64,000 nt of DNA from Rubrivivax sp. (GTDB lineage Bacteria > Pseudomonadota > Gammaproteobacteria > Burkholderiales > Burkholderiaceae_C). How positions within the stretch are numbered: the first letter of the stretch is position 1; each line of letters starts with the position of its first letter. The notes beneath the pieces were generated by a model. That model saw only the letters and a program-made list of their open reading frames with translations. It was not told the origin of the DNA and ran no database searches. The stretch spans positions 124,001 to 188,000 of the forward strand of contig JADCGQ010000004.1 in the NCBI GenBank assembly GCA_020248945.1, read 5' to 3'. A program made the translations under genes and the position numbers. Shown here piece after piece: positions 27,836-38,021 of this stretch.

Positions 27836-29803
27836 ATGAGCCCGGGCCTCGTCGCCACGCCCGGCGCGGGCGAAGTCACGGTGCTGGTCGTCGACGACAA
27901 CGCGGTCAACTTGCGCATGATGGGCGAGCTGCTGTCGGCCGCGGGCGCCCACTCGTCGTTCGCCAAGCTCGGCGCGCAGGCCCTGCGCCTGTGTGAGCGC
28001 GCACGGTTCCAGCTGGCGGTGCTCGACCTGAACCTGCCCGACATGGACGGCTTCCAGGTCGCCGAAGGCATCCGCCGGCTGCAGCCCGAGTGCGAGATCG
28101 TCTTCTGCTCGGCCTACAACAACCGCGAGAACCGCGACCGCGCGTTCGGCGAGGGAGCGATCGACTTCATCGAGAAGCCCTACGAGACGGCGGCCACGCG
28201 CAAGCGCCTGGCCATGCACCTGGAACGCCTGGCGCTGCGGGCAAGCCTGTCGCGGCAGGTGGCCAAGCTCGACACCATGGTGGCGACCATTCCCGATGCC
28301 GTGATCTCCGCCGATCGCGAGCAGCGCGTCGTGGGCTGGAACGCAGCTGCCGAGCGCATCTTCGGCGTGCCCGAGGCTGCCGCGCTGGCGCGGCCGCTCG
28401 CGGACTTCCTGCCCGACTCGCCGGCGCTGGTGATCGGCACGCCGGACGCGGCCGGCGTGCGACTCGACGGCTCACCCTGGGCCATGCTGGCTCTGCGCGC
28501 CGACGGCCAGCCCATCAGGGTGGAGGCCAAGCTTTCGCACTGGTCGCAGGCCGGCCAGGACTACCTGACGCTGATCGTGCGCGACGTCAGCGAGCGCGAG
28601 CGCCTGATGGAGGAACTGCACCTGGCCAAGGACGTCGCCGAGCGCGCCAGCCGCGCCAAGTCTGAGTTTCTGGCCAACATGAGCCACGAGATTCGCACGC
28701 CGATGAGCGCCATCCTGGGCCTGACGCACCTCGCCCTGCGGCACGCCACCGACGACAAGACGCGCGACTGCGTCGAGCGCATCCGCCGTTCGGCCGACCA
28801 CCTGCTGGCCATCGTCAACGACATCCTCGACCTTTCCAAGATCGAGGCCGACAGGCTCACGCTGGAGCACACCGAGTTCCCGCTCGCGGCGGTGCTCGAC
28901 CGCGTCTCGGAACTGCTGGGGCCCAAGGCCGCGGCCAAGGGTCTGCGCCTGGTGACCGAGCTCGATCCTGCAGTCCCCGAGCGGCTGATGGGCGACCCGC
29001 TACGGCTGCGGCAGATCCTCATCAACTTCGGCGACAACGCGGTCAAGTTCGCCGACCGCGGCGAGGTTCATGTCTCGGTGCGGCTGGTCGGGCGGGCAGA
29101 CGGCGCCGCACGAGTGCGCCTGGCCGTGCGCGACGAGGGCATCGGCCTGAGCGAGGAGCAGGCGGCGCGCCTGTTCGCCGACTTTCAGCAGGCCGACGCG
29201 TCCACCACCCGCAAGTACGGCGGCACCGGCCTGGGCCTGTCGATAGCGCGCCGCCTGGCGCAGCTGATGGGCGGCGAGGTGGGCGTGGACAGCCGCCTGG
29301 GCGAGGGCGCCACCTTCTGGTGCGAGCTGCCGATGGAGGTGGCGGGCACGCCGGCCTCGGCACTCGACGCCGGGCCGCCCGGCGCGGCGGCGGCCGATTC
29401 CGGGCCTTCGGGCGCAACGGGCAGCCGCCTGCTGGTGGTGGACGACAACGACACCAATCTCATCATCGCCAAGGAGATCCTCAGCAACGCAGGCATGGTG
29501 GTCGAGACGGCCGCCAACGGCGAGCAGGCGCTGGACAAGCTGCGCGACGGCGCCTACGACCTGGTGCTGATGGACCTGCAGATGCCGCAGATGGACGGGC
29601 TGCAGGCCACACGAGCGCTGCGCGAGCAGCCCGGCCACCGGGCCACGCCCGTGGTGGGCCTGACCGCCAGCGCCATGCTCTCCGAGCGCGACGATTGCCT
29701 GGCCGCCGGCATGAACGACGTGCTCACCAAGCCCTACGAGCCCGGGCACCTGATCGAGGTGGTCGAAAGGTGGCTTCGACGGGCGAAGGCCGAGCCGGGC
29801 TGA
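27836..29803 (+). CDS. Cytosolic hybrid kinase REC-PAS-HisKA-HATPase-REC
   Basis: This 655-aa protein has an N-terminal receiver (LLVVDDN-like [16 protein letters not shown]; Asp in [12 protein letters not shown]), a PAS domain (about 145-260), HisKA ([16 protein letters not shown]), HATPase ([12 protein letters not shown]) and a second receiver ([13 protein letters not shown]). No membrane segment. With a receiver at each end it can take phosphate from another kinase and pass it on. It starts 63 bp after the preceding kinase. Confidence 0.93.
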   Translation: MSPGLVATPGAGEVTVLVVDDNAVNLRMMGELLSAAGAHSSFAKLGAQALRLCERARFQLAVLDLNLPDMDGFQVAEGIRRLQPECEIVFCSAYNNRENRDRAFGEGAIDFIEKPYETAATRKRLAMHLERLALRASLSRQVAKLDTMVATIPDAVISADREQRVVGWNAAAERIFGVPEAAALARPLADFLPDSPALVIGTPDAAGVRLDGSPWAMLALRADGQPIRVEAKLSHWSQAGQDYLTLIVRDVSERERLMEELHLAKDVAERASRAKSEFLANMSHEIRTPMSAILGLTHLALRHATDDKTRDCVERIRRSADHLLAIVNDILDLSKIEADRLTLEHTEFPLAAVLDRVSELLGPKAAAKGLRLVTELDPAVPERLMGDPLRLRQILINFGDNAVKFADRGEVHVSVRLVGRADGAARVRLAVRDEGIGLSEEQAARLFADFQQADASTTRKYGGTGLGLSIARRLAQLMGGEVGVDSRLGEGATFWCELPMEVAGTPASALDAGPPGAAAADSGPSGATGSRLLVVDDNDTNLIIAKEILSNAGMVVETAANGEQALDKLRDGAYDLVLMDLQMPQMDGLQATRALREQPGHRATPVVGLTASAMLSERDDCLAAGMNDVLTKPYEPGHLIEVVERWLRRAKAEPG

Positions 29804-29870
29804 TGCACGCCGCCGCGATCCCCGACATGCCTACTGGCGTAACCTGCGCGCGACGGAAGGAGTGGCGGCC

Positions 29871-30266
29871 ATGACGACCATCCCGGTGCTGCTCGTCGAC
29901 GACAGCGAGCCCGACCGGCTCTTCGCCTCGATCGTGCTCGGCCGCAGCGGCCGGCCGCTGGAGGTGCGGGAGTTCGAGTCGGCGGCCGACGCCTTGGCAG
30001 AGCTGGCGACAGCGCCGCAGCCGCCGACGATCATCCTGCTCGACATCAACATGCCCGGCATGGATGGCTTCGACTTCCTGCGGGCCTTTGAACAACTGCC
30101 CGAGGAGCGCCGGCGCGGCACCAGCGTGGTGATGCTGAGCAGTTCGCCGCTGGACAGCGACCGCGACCGCGCCCTGTCGCACGCCTCCGTCAAGGACTAC
30201 ATGGTCAAGCCGCTGAGCGTGCAGCAGGCGCGCAGCCTGGCCGATCGCTTCGGGACGCCGGCATGA
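29871..30266 (+). CDS. Stand-alone receiver (CheY-like) protein
   Basis: This 131-aa receiver has DDSE, the phospho-acceptor in [14 protein letters not shown], a Ser in VVMLSSSP and Lys in YMVKPLSV, so the active-site set is complete. There is no output domain. ATG at 29871 is preferred to a GTG at 29862 because AAGGAG lies 10 nt upstream. It overlaps the next gene by 4 nt. Confidence 0.92.
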   Translation: MTTIPVLLVDDSEPDRLFASIVLGRSGRPLEVREFESAADALAELATAPQPPTIILLDINMPGMDGFDFLRAFEQLPEERRRGTSVVMLSSSPLDSDRDRALSHASVKDYMVKPLSVQQARSLADRFGTPA

Positions 30267-31249
30267 CCCGCCCGCGCGGCGCCTGCGCCGCGGCGTGGCG
30301 GACGGTTGCGCGGTGGTGCCACAGGGCCACCCTGGCTGCAGTGGCCGGCGTGCTGGCCGCCGGCGCGGCCGCAGCGGCGGGGAGCGGGCCCGCCGAACCG
30401 GCGGCCGCTGCTGCGCTGCAGACGGTGCGCTTCGTGCCCGAGCGCGACTACGGGCCTTTCGTGTTCGCAGAAGACGACGGTCGCGTGCGCGGCCTGTCGG
30501 TCGACCTGCTGGAGCGCCTGGCCCCGGCCGCGGGGCTGAAGCTGCAGGTGCTGTCGCCGGCCCCGCTGGCCGAGCAGCTGGCGCGTCTGCGCGCTGGCGA
30601 GGCCGAGCTCGTGTCGTCGCTGCGGCCGACGCCCGAGCGCGCCGCCTACCTCGCGTTCACGCGGCCCTACGTCAGCGTGCCGGCCATCCTGGTGGTGCGG
30701 CAAGGGGCCGCGCTCGCGGCCGGCGACGGCCCGGCGGTGCTGGCGGCGCTGGCCGGCCGCAGCGTTGCGGTCGGCGCGGGCTACGCCGTGGAGGCCTTCG
30801 TGCGCGGCCGCTACCCGCAGGTGGCCTGGGCCGCGGTGCCCGACGACGTGCAGGCCCTGCGCGGCGTGGCCGAGGGCCGGTACGACGCCGCCGTGCTGGA
30901 CGCCGCCAGCGCCGCCTTCGTGACGCGGCGCCACGGCATCGCCGGCCTGCGCGCGGCCGGGCCGATCGGCTTTGACTACGCGCTGAGCCTGGCGGTGCCC
31001 AAGTCGCGCCCCGACCTGCTGCAGCGGCTGGACGCCGCCATCGCCGCGTTGCCGCTGCAGGAGCGGACCGCAATCCAGCAACGCTGGATGGGCCCGCTGC
31101 ACGGCAGCGAGCTGATGGCCCCGGCGCGGCCGCCGCTGCTGTGGGTGGCCGCGGGGCTGCTCGTGCTGGCGGCGCTGCTGGGCGGCGTGCTGGCGTGGCG
31201 GCGCCGCGCCCGGCCCGAGGGCGGCGCGCGGACGCCGGGCACGCTGTGA
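30263..31249 (+). CDS. Periplasmic solute-binding protein (family 3) with C-terminal anchor
   Basis: This 328-aa protein has a signal sequence (about 1-40), a bacterial extracellular solute-binding family 3 fold (RFVPERDYGPFVFAEDDGRV, GLSVDLLERLAP, ELVSSLRPTPERAAYLAFTR) and one C-terminal membrane helix (LLWVAAGLLVLAALLGGVLA) followed by Arg-rich residues. Such anchored binding proteins are usually sensory domains of kinases rather than transporter parts. The ATG overlaps the receiver stop. The next gene starts inside its stop codon, so it probably works with that kinase. Confidence 0.85.
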   Translation: MTRPRGACAAAWRTVARWCHRATLAAVAGVLAAGAAAAAGSGPAEPAAAAALQTVRFVPERDYGPFVFAEDDGRVRGLSVDLLERLAPAAGLKLQVLSPAPLAEQLARLRAGEAELVSSLRPTPERAAYLAFTRPYVSVPAILVVRQGAALAAGDGPAVLAALAGRSVAVGAGYAVEAFVRGRYPQVAWAAVPDDVQALRGVAEGRYDAAVLDAASAAFVTRRHGIAGLRAAGPIGFDYALSLAVPKSRPDLLQRLDAAIAALPLQERTAIQQRWMGPLHGSELMAPARPPLLWVAAGLLVLAALLGGVLAWRRRARPEGGARTPGTL

Positions 31250-32961
31250 TGCCACCGGCCGGCGCCGACGACAAGGCCGAGCCCGCGGCCGCCCAGCCGG
31301 CGGCCTGGGTGTCGCAGCAGCCGCTGCTCTGGCTGGCGCCGGCCCTGGGCCTGGCCCACGCGCTGGCGGCCGTGCTGTCGCTGGAGCTGTCGCGCCAGCC
31401 GGGCAGCGTGGCCGCCATCTGGTACGCCAACGCGCTGGCCGTGGCCGCGCTGGCGCACCGGGGCCCGCGCGAATGGCCCTGGCTGCTGGCGGCCGTGGCG
31501 CTGGGCAACGCGGCCGCCAACGCGGCCTGGGGCGACCAGCCGCTGGTGGCGCTGTCCTTCGTGCCGCCCAACCTGTTCGAGATCGCCCTGGCCGCGGCGC
31601 TGCTGCGCCGCGCCGGGTTGCACGACAGCGGCATCGCCTCGGCCGCGGCCCTGGGGCTGGCGCTGCTGCTGGGCGGCCTGCTGCCGTCGTGCGTGGCGGC
31701 CACGGCGGCGCTGTTCACCTTGGGGGCCTCGGTCGAGCACGGCTTCACGGGCCTGTGGCTGCCCTGGGTGGAAGGGGGCGTGATCGGCAGCCTGTCGGTG
31801 CTGCCGCTGGCGCTGCTGGTGGCGCGCGAGGGCCCGCGGCCGCTGCTCGCGCTGGCCGGCAACGTGCCGGCCTGGGCGATGGCCTGCGCCGCCGTGGGCG
31901 CCACGCTGATGGCCGCCGCGCTGCTGCCGTTCTCTCTGGTGTACGCCACGTTGCCCCTGCTGGCCGCGGCACTGGTGCTGCCGTTGGCGGGCGCATACCT
32001 GCTCACGCTGATGGTGTCGGTGACGCTGGCGGCGGCGCTGGGCACCGGGCTGCTGGTGCCGCCGCCGCTGAGCGCGGCGTGGCAGCAGGTGTTCGTGTAC
32101 CTGGCGGTGGCCGCGGCGCTGCTGCCGGGCCAGCTGCTGGCGACATCGCTGCACGAGCTGCGCCGAAGCCGCGAGCGGCTGGCGAAGCGCACGCAGGCGT
32201 TGCGGCGCGCCAACGAGGGCCTGGAGCAGTTCATGCACTTCTCGGCGCATGACCTGCGCGAGCCACTGAACACCATCGCCAGCTTTGGCGGCCTGCTGCA
32301 GGAGGACGCCGCCGCCGCCGGGCTCGACGAGGGCTCGCGCCGCCACCTGGCGCTGATGCTGCAGGGCACGCAGCGCATGCGCACGCTGCTCGACGACATG
32401 CTGCAGTACGTGAGCGTGCAGCAGGGCGAGCCGCCACCGCTGCAGCCGGTGGACCTGGACGCGCTGCTGCAGGACGTGCGCGAGGCGCTGGCGCAGCGGC
32501 TGGTGCAGACCGGCGCCCGCGTCGACGCCGAGCCGCTGGGCCAGGTGCTCGGGCACCCGGCCATGCTGCATCTTGTGCTGCAGAACCTGCTGAGCAACGC
32601 CGTGAAGTTCGTCGAGCCGGGCCGCGTGCCCGAGATCAGCCTGCGCGCCTTCGACGAGGGCCCGATGCGCGTGCTGCAGGTGCAGGACAACGGCATCGGC
32701 ATCGATCCCGACGCCGCCGCGCGCCTGTTCCAGCCCTTCCATCGGCTGCACCCGCGGCGCCGCTACGAGGGCACCGGCCTGGGGCTGGCGATCACCCGCC
32801 GCATCCTGGAGCTGCACGGTGGCCGCATCGAGGTGCAGCCCGCGCCGGGCGGCGGCAGCTGCTTCACGCTGCGGCTGCCGCGCCCACCACATCACCCGGC
32901 CGGCTCTGTCGGACGGGCGGACATAGCTCAGCGCCGCCGGGCAGGTGGAGCTGACGCTTAA
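31249..32961 (+). CDS. MASE1-type membrane sensor histidine kinase
   Basis: This 570-aa protein has an N-terminal MASE1-like region with about eight membrane helices (residues 25-300; GSVAAIWYANALAVAALAHR is a MASE1-like feature), HisKA with FSAHDLREPLNTIASFGGLL, and HATPase (LQNLLSNAVKFV, GTGLGLAITRRIL). There is no periplasmic loop large enough for sensing, so the partner binding protein at 30263-31249 may provide it. The stop TGA of that gene overlaps this ATG. Confidence 0.88.
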   Translation: MPPAGADDKAEPAAAQPAAWVSQQPLLWLAPALGLAHALAAVLSLELSRQPGSVAAIWYANALAVAALAHRGPREWPWLLAAVALGNAAANAAWGDQPLVALSFVPPNLFEIALAAALLRRAGLHDSGIASAAALGLALLLGGLLPSCVAATAALFTLGASVEHGFTGLWLPWVEGGVIGSLSVLPLALLVAREGPRPLLALAGNVPAWAMACAAVGATLMAAALLPFSLVYATLPLLAAALVLPLAGAYLLTLMVSVTLAAALGTGLLVPPPLSAAWQQVFVYLAVAAALLPGQLLATSLHELRRSRERLAKRTQALRRANEGLEQFMHFSAHDLREPLNTIASFGGLLQEDAAAAGLDEGSRRHLALMLQGTQRMRTLLDDMLQYVSVQQGEPPPLQPVDLDALLQDVREALAQRLVQTGARVDAEPLGQVLGHPAMLHLVLQNLLSNAVKFVEPGRVPEISLRAFDEGPMRVLQVQDNGIGIDPDAAARLFQPFHRLHPRRRYEGTGLGLAITRRILELHGGRIEVQPAPGGGSCFTLRLPRPPHHPAGSVGRADIAQRRRAGGADA

Positions 32962-33006
32962 GCCGCCGCGGCGCGACGGAACCACGCACCTGGTGCTGGG
33001 GCGGGA

Positions 33007-33033
33007 CGCAAAGAGTCCAGTGGACTGTTTGCG
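33007..33033. repeat. 27-bp near-perfect palindrome
   Basis: CGCAAA-G-AGTCCA around a central G pairs with TGGACT-G-TTTGCG; only two mirrored G positions fail to pair. It lies in the 249-bp gap between the convergent MASE1 kinase and DUF2796 genes. It could be a bidirectional terminator stem (no U tract seen) or a protein-binding site. Confidence 0.5.
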
Positions 33034-33083
33034 CCAGCCGAAGGGCCCACCAGTGATCCGCAGGCCTTGATGAAGGGAACCCG

Positions 33084-33146
33084 ATGATCTCGAATCTCAA
33101 GCTGTCCATGGAACAAGCCGATATCGAGAGACACACCGAGGTCTGA
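33084..33146 (+). CDS. Possible 20-aa small ORF
   Basis: An ATG preceded by AAGGGAA (about 6 nt) opens a 20-codon frame, MISNLKLSMEQADIERHTEV, ending TGA. Base composition here is less GC-rich than in flanking genes. There is no other support, and chance occurrence is quite possible. Confidence 0.2.
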   Translation: MISNLKLSMEQADIERHTEV

Positions 33147-33210
33147 CGCCCCGAGGCCAGGGGCGCGCCCGGCGGCCGCTGTCGTCCGCAGCCACCCCGG
33201 CTCGGGAGCT

Positions 33211-33747
33211 TCACCGAGCCAGCGCCACCCGCCGGTTGTTCTTGCGCAGCGTCTGCTTCGCTGGCCCGCTGCCACCGGCCACCTGCACGTTGATGCGCTC
33301 GGTGCGCGCAAATGCGTCGAACAGCAGCACGTCGACGCCCTTCAAGGCGGCGGGCGTCTGGCAGCGCCACTCGACGCTGGCCCCGACATCGGCGTGGCCG
33401 GTGTCCTTGTCGCCCGGCTGGGCAGCGCCTTCCAGCTTGCCAGGAGCCACCGTCACGGTGCCGGGCGTGCAGCCCGCGGCCGCGTCAGGCCTGAGCCAGC
33501 GCGGGGCGTCGCGCAGCAGCGCCAGCGCGGCCGCAGCGGCCGTGGCCTCCGCGCCGGGCCGCGGGCGGCGCTCGTGGCCGACCAGGCTGTCCTGCGGGGT
33601 ATCGAGCTGCACCGACAGCAGCGCGCCTTCGACAGCGATGTTCAAGGACATCACGCCGTGCACATGGGCTTTTCCGGCGCTCGCGGTTGTCGGCGACGTG
33701 GACAGTGCCAGCGCCAGCAGCATGGCCGAGAGGGTCGCAACTCGCAT
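33211..33747 (-). CDS. DUF2796 (ZrgA-like) zinc-uptake accessory protein
   Basis: This 178-aa protein has a signal peptide (about 1-24), then GKAHVHGVMSLNIAVEGALL, the DUF2796 start. It also has the typical LDTPQDSLVGHE and the late LLFDAFARTERINVQV. ZrgA-family proteins act with ZnuABC-type zinc importers in the periplasm. It is the last gene of the metal-uptake operon, 29 bp after the binding-protein gene. Confidence 0.85.
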   Translation of the reverse strand: MRVATLSAMLLALALSTSPTTASAGKAHVHGVMSLNIAVEGALLSVQLDTPQDSLVGHERRPRPGAEATAAAAALALLRDAPRWLRPDAAAGCTPGTVTVAPGKLEGAAQPGDKDTGHADVGASVEWRCQTPAALKGVDVLLFDAFARTERINVQVAGGSGPAKQTLRKNNRRVALAR

Positions 33748-33776
33748 GGTCGGGGTCTTCTGCAAAGGCAGCCGGG

Positions 33777-34697
<921 letters not shown>

Positions 34698-35561
34698 TCA
34701 GGCCCGGAGATGCCGCGCCGGTGCCCGCGAACCCCAGCGCAGGCCGCGCGGCGCCACCAGCACCGAGACGACGTAGACGAGGCCCAGGCTCAGCACGATG
34801 GCCGGCCCGGTGGCGAGTTCGTAGCGGTATGACAGCACCAGCCCCACCGTGCTGCCGATGGCACTCAACACGCCGGCCAGCATCAACATGCCGGGCAGCT
34901 CGCGCACCCACAGCCGTGCGGCCGCCGCCGGCAGGATCATCATGCCCACCGACAGCAGCGTGCCCAGCGCATGGAAGCCGGCCACCAGGTTGAGCACCAG
35001 CAGCATCAGGAAACCGTAGTGCGCCACCGGGCTGAGCCGGCTGACTGAACGCAGGAAGGCCGGGTCCACGCACTCCAGCACCAGCGGCCGGTACAGCAGC
35101 AGCAAGGCCACGGCGGTGACCGCCGCGATGACGGCCAGCAGCAGCAGCGTCGCGTCGTCCAGCGCCAGCACGCTGCCGAAGAGCACGCGCAGGAGGTCGA
35201 CGTTGCGGCCCTGGCTCGAGATGATCAGCACGCCCGCGGCCAGCGAGAGCAGGTAGAACGCCGCCAGGCTGGCGTCTTCGCGCAGCGCCGTGCTGCGCGC
35301 CACCAGGCCCGAGGCCAACACCACGGCCATGCCGGCCAGCAGGCCACCGGCCGTCATCGCGCCCAGGCTCAGGCCCGAGGCCAGGTAGCCCAGCGCCGCG
35401 CCGGGCAGGATGGCATGGGCCATGGCGTCGCCGGTCAGGCTCATGCGGCGCAGCAGCAGGAACACGCCCACCAGCGGCGCGCTGGCGCTCAGCAGCAGGC
35501 AGCCCAGCAGCGCACGCTGCATGAAGCCGAATTCGGCGAAGGGGTTCCAGGAGGCGTCCAT
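34698..35561 (-). CDS. Metal ABC transporter permease (ZnuB/MntB family)
   Basis: This 287-aa protein has about eight membrane helices. SLTGDAMAHAILPGAALGYL and FHALGTLLSVGMMILPAAAARL are family signatures, the former being the coupling-type region. It lies 12 bp upstream of the binding-protein gene and 8 bp after the ATPase gene. Confidence 0.92.
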   Translation of the reverse strand: MDASWNPFAEFGFMQRALLGCLLLSASAPLVGVFLLLRRMSLTGDAMAHAILPGAALGYLASGLSLGAMTAGGLLAGMAVVLASGLVARSTALREDASLAAFYLLSLAAGVLIISSQGRNVDLLRVLFGSVLALDDATLLLLAVIAAVTAVALLLLYRPLVLECVDPAFLRSVSRLSPVAHYGFLMLLVLNLVAGFHALGTLLSVGMMILPAAAARLWVRELPGMLMLAGVLSAIGSTVGLVLSYRYELATGPAIVLSLGLVYVVSVLVAPRGLRWGSRAPARHLRA

Positions 35562-35569
35562 CGCGGGCC

Positions 35570-36427
35570 TCAGTGCCGGTGGCCGGCGTGGCTGGCATAG
35601 CCCGTGCCGTGGACGTGGGCGTGGCCCTGCACCGGGGTGTGGGCTGGACCGTGCACGGCCCCGGCGGGCACGGTCGGCGCTTCGCAGGGCTCGGCGTGCT
35701 CGTCGAAGGCCTCCACCAGACCCGAGGCGCGCTGCAGGTTCGCCGGCACCAGCACCTCGGCCGTGGGCCCGAGCGCGATCAGCTCGCGCGCCAGCAGCAG
35801 CGTGCGCGGAAACTGCCGGCGCACGAGGTCGAGGTCGTGCAGCACCACGATCACCGTGCGGCCCTCGCGGTGCCAGGCGGCGACGCGGTCGAACAGGTGG
35901 TGGGCGGTGGGTTCGTCGACCGCGGCGAAGGGCTCGTCGAGCAGGATCAGCGGCGCATCACGCAGCATCAGCCGCGCGAACAGCACGCGCTGGAACTGGC
36001 CGCCCGAGAGCGTGTCGAGCGTGCGCTGCTCGAACCCGGCCAGCCCGACCTCGGCCAGCGCGGCACGGCACCGGTCCAGGCGCGCGCGCCCCAGCGGCCG
36101 CCAGGCACCGACCTCGTGCCACAAGCCCATGGCCACGGTGTCGAGCACCGAGACAGGAAAGCTGCGGTCGATGTCCGCCTGCTGCGGCAGGTAGCCGATG
36201 CGCGCCTTGGCGTCGGCCCGCTCCACGCGCCCGCCCATCGGCGCCAGCACACCCGCCAGCGCCTTGAGCAGCGTCGACTTGCCCGCGCCGTTGGGGCCGA
36301 CGATGGCGAGCAGCTCGCCCGCCTGCACCTCGAGATCCACGTGGTGGACAGCGGGGTGGCGGTCGTAGCCGATGGTCAGGTCGTGCAGGCGCAGCACGGC
36401 AGCAGGGGCGTGGGCGGGAGCCCTCAT
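35570..36427 (-). CDS. Metal ABC transporter ATP-binding protein with His-rich tail
   Basis: This 285-aa ATPase has Walker A GPNGAGKSTLLKAL, ABC signature LSGGQFQR, Walker B LILLDEPFAAVD and the switch His in VVLHDLDLV. After the ATPase core, about 40 extra residues contain many His (GPAHTPVQGHAHVHGTGYA), a tail that could bind or sense zinc. It is the first gene of the uptake operon. No clear Zur box was found upstream. Confidence 0.92.
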   Translation of the reverse strand: MRAPAHAPAAVLRLHDLTIGYDRHPAVHHVDLEVQAGELLAIVGPNGAGKSTLLKALAGVLAPMGGRVERADAKARIGYLPQQADIDRSFPVSVLDTVAMGLWHEVGAWRPLGRARLDRCRAALAEVGLAGFEQRTLDTLSGGQFQRVLFARLMLRDAPLILLDEPFAAVDEPTAHHLFDRVAAWHREGRTVIVVLHDLDLVRRQFPRTLLLARELIALGPTAEVLVPANLQRASGLVEAFDEHAEPCEAPTVPAGAVHGPAHTPVQGHAHVHGTGYASHAGHRH

Positions 36428-36671
36428 CGTGGCGGGAACTCGGCGTTTCTTGAGACGGCATTATCAACTACGCCGCCACAAGCGCCAGATCGTCGCGGCA
36501 TTGGCCCCAAGCAAGCAGGCCTCCAGCAGGCTACCGCCCACCGAGCCGACGAGCAGGTTGTTCAACAGCCCTGGGTGCTGCGCACAGCCGGCGCAGGCCG
36601 GTTGATCCGATTTGCCCGAAACAGGCTCCCGCAGCGCCCGAAACAACAAGCGATCCCGCGCGCAGAAGCCC

Positions 36672-37117
36672 ATGGACGACGACAGCCACGACAGCCGAGA
36701 GTCCGAGTCCGTGGCCGCGGTGCTCAAGGTCTTCGCCATCCTGCAGGCCTGGCCGATCGCAGCGACATCGGCATCTCCGACCTCTCGGTGCGCCTGACGA
36801 TGCCCAAGGTCACGGTCTACCGCTTCCTGCAGACCGTGACGACCCTGGGCTGCGTGCGCCAGGAGTCCGACACCGAGCGCGACGGCCTGACGATGCGCAT
36901 GCACGAACTCGGCGCCAGGTCGCTGCGCAATCCCGACCTGGTGGAACTGGCCGAGCCGCACATGCAGCGCCTGTCCGTCGCCACCGGCGAGACAGTGCAC
37001 CTGGGCATGCTGATCGACAGCGAGATCATCTGCGTACACAAGGTCGCCAACCGCGACATCAGCCGGCAACTCGGCTGCACGGAGTTTCCGCCGAATGCGG
37101 CGCCAGAGCCTCGCTGA
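36672..37117 (+). pseudogene. IclR-family regulator, frameshifted and truncated
   Basis: The first frame reads MDDDSHDSRESESVAAVLKV and FAILQA, then breaks. A second frame continues DIGISDLSVRLTMPKVTVYR, TVTTLGCVRQESDTERDGLT and VATGETVHLGMLIDSEII, matching the HTH and start of the effector domain of a KdgR-like IclR protein. One base appears lost near 36746-36749 (QA-L became QAW). After IICVHKV the match ends, so about the last 60% of the protein is missing. No function is expected. Confidence 0.8.
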
Positions 37118-37142
37118 GCGCCACTGCGGCGGCCTGCAACGC

Positions 37143-37874
37143 TCAGATCGACGCCGTGGCCTCGAGCTTGCGGATTTGGATCTCGCCGGCCGACTCGGTG
37201 GGCCGCGGCGGCGGCGTGGCCAGCGCGCGGGTCGAGGTCGAGCCGAGTTCGCCCTGCAACTCGATGACGCCAGCCGGGGCCATCGAGCCCAGCGCCGCAT
37301 AGGCGGCAGCCAGGGCCTCGTCGTCGCTGATCGAGTCCACCTCGGGATGGTGCTCCATCGGCTGCGACGGCAGCAAGTCTTCGGGCTCGGCCACCGCGGC
37401 GGTGCGGTAGGCGTCGGCTTCCTTGGAAGGATCGTGGTGCTCGCGGTCGATGATGGCCACGGCCATCTTCGATCGCAGGTTGGCCAGGCCGGCAGGCGAC
37501 CAGTTGGTCACCAGGCCCTCGAACTGCTCCAGCGCCTTCTGCAGCACCGGCAGCGGCAGCTTGTGCAGCGCTTTCAGGCCCTTCTTCTGCAGCGCGTGTT
37601 CGACGAACACCAGCTGCTTCAGCGCGACGCGGGTTTCGGGCACTTCGTCGAGCAGTTCCTTCAGCTGCGTGAGCAGCAGGTCGAGCTCGCCGCGGGCCTT
37701 GCGCCGGGCCTCGTCGACAACTGCATTCTTGCGGCTCGGCTTGATGCCATCGGGCAGGCGCGGTTCGAGCACGATTTCCACGCCCTGACGGCCGCGCCTG
37801 AGCGCGAGATCGTGGCGGAAGAAGGCCGCAGCGGCCACGCTGATCGGCTTGAAGATTCTTGAGAGGGCACCCAT
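37143..37874 (-). CDS. Hypothetical cytosolic protein
   Basis: This 243-aa protein starts MGALSRIFKPISVAAAAFFR. It is helical in the middle (LDLLLTQLKELLDEVPETRV), has no membrane segment, and has an acidic Pro-rich C-terminal third with AGVIELQGELGSTSTR. I recognise no family. It stands alone between the IclR pseudogene (26 bp away) and the diguanylate cyclase gene. Codon bias is typical of the host, so it is probably real. Confidence 0.7.
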   Translation of the reverse strand: MGALSRIFKPISVAAAAFFRHDLALRRGRQGVEIVLEPRLPDGIKPSRKNAVVDEARRKARGELDLLLTQLKELLDEVPETRVALKQLVFVEHALQKKGLKALHKLPLPVLQKALEQFEGLVTNWSPAGLANLRSKMAVAIIDREHHDPSKEADAYRTAAVAEPEDLLPSQPMEHHPEVDSISDDEALAAAYAALGSMAPAGVIELQGELGSTSTRALATPPPRPTESAGEIQIRKLEATASI

Positions 37875-38021
37875 CGGCTGTCGTGATCGTCAGGTTGAGG
37901 CCGCCGACATACGTCGGCCGTGACGGAATTGTCGGCACCGCGGGCGACAGCCTTGAGGCGGGGTTGTGACCAAAGGCATCGGCGCGCCGACGAGCGGCAG
38001 GCGCCGAGCCGCACGCGCGCC

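Noticed and set aside
25361-28219. Minus-strand open frame of 952 codons across the hybrid kinases
   Set aside because: The plus strand holds unmistakable HisKA, HATPase and receiver motifs. The minus frame is a shadow with no domain.
36428-36480. Possible Zur box before the zinc ABC operon
   Set aside because: An AT-richer patch (GGCATTATCAACTA) is present but it is not palindromic and does not match a Zur consensus.
36440-36640. Minus-strand hydrophobic fragment (LLVGSVGGSLLEACLLGANA) upstream of the metal operon
   Set aside because: It could be the tail of a small membrane protein, but there is no convincing start, ribosome binding site or family match, and it may belong to decaying DNA next to the IclR pseudogene.
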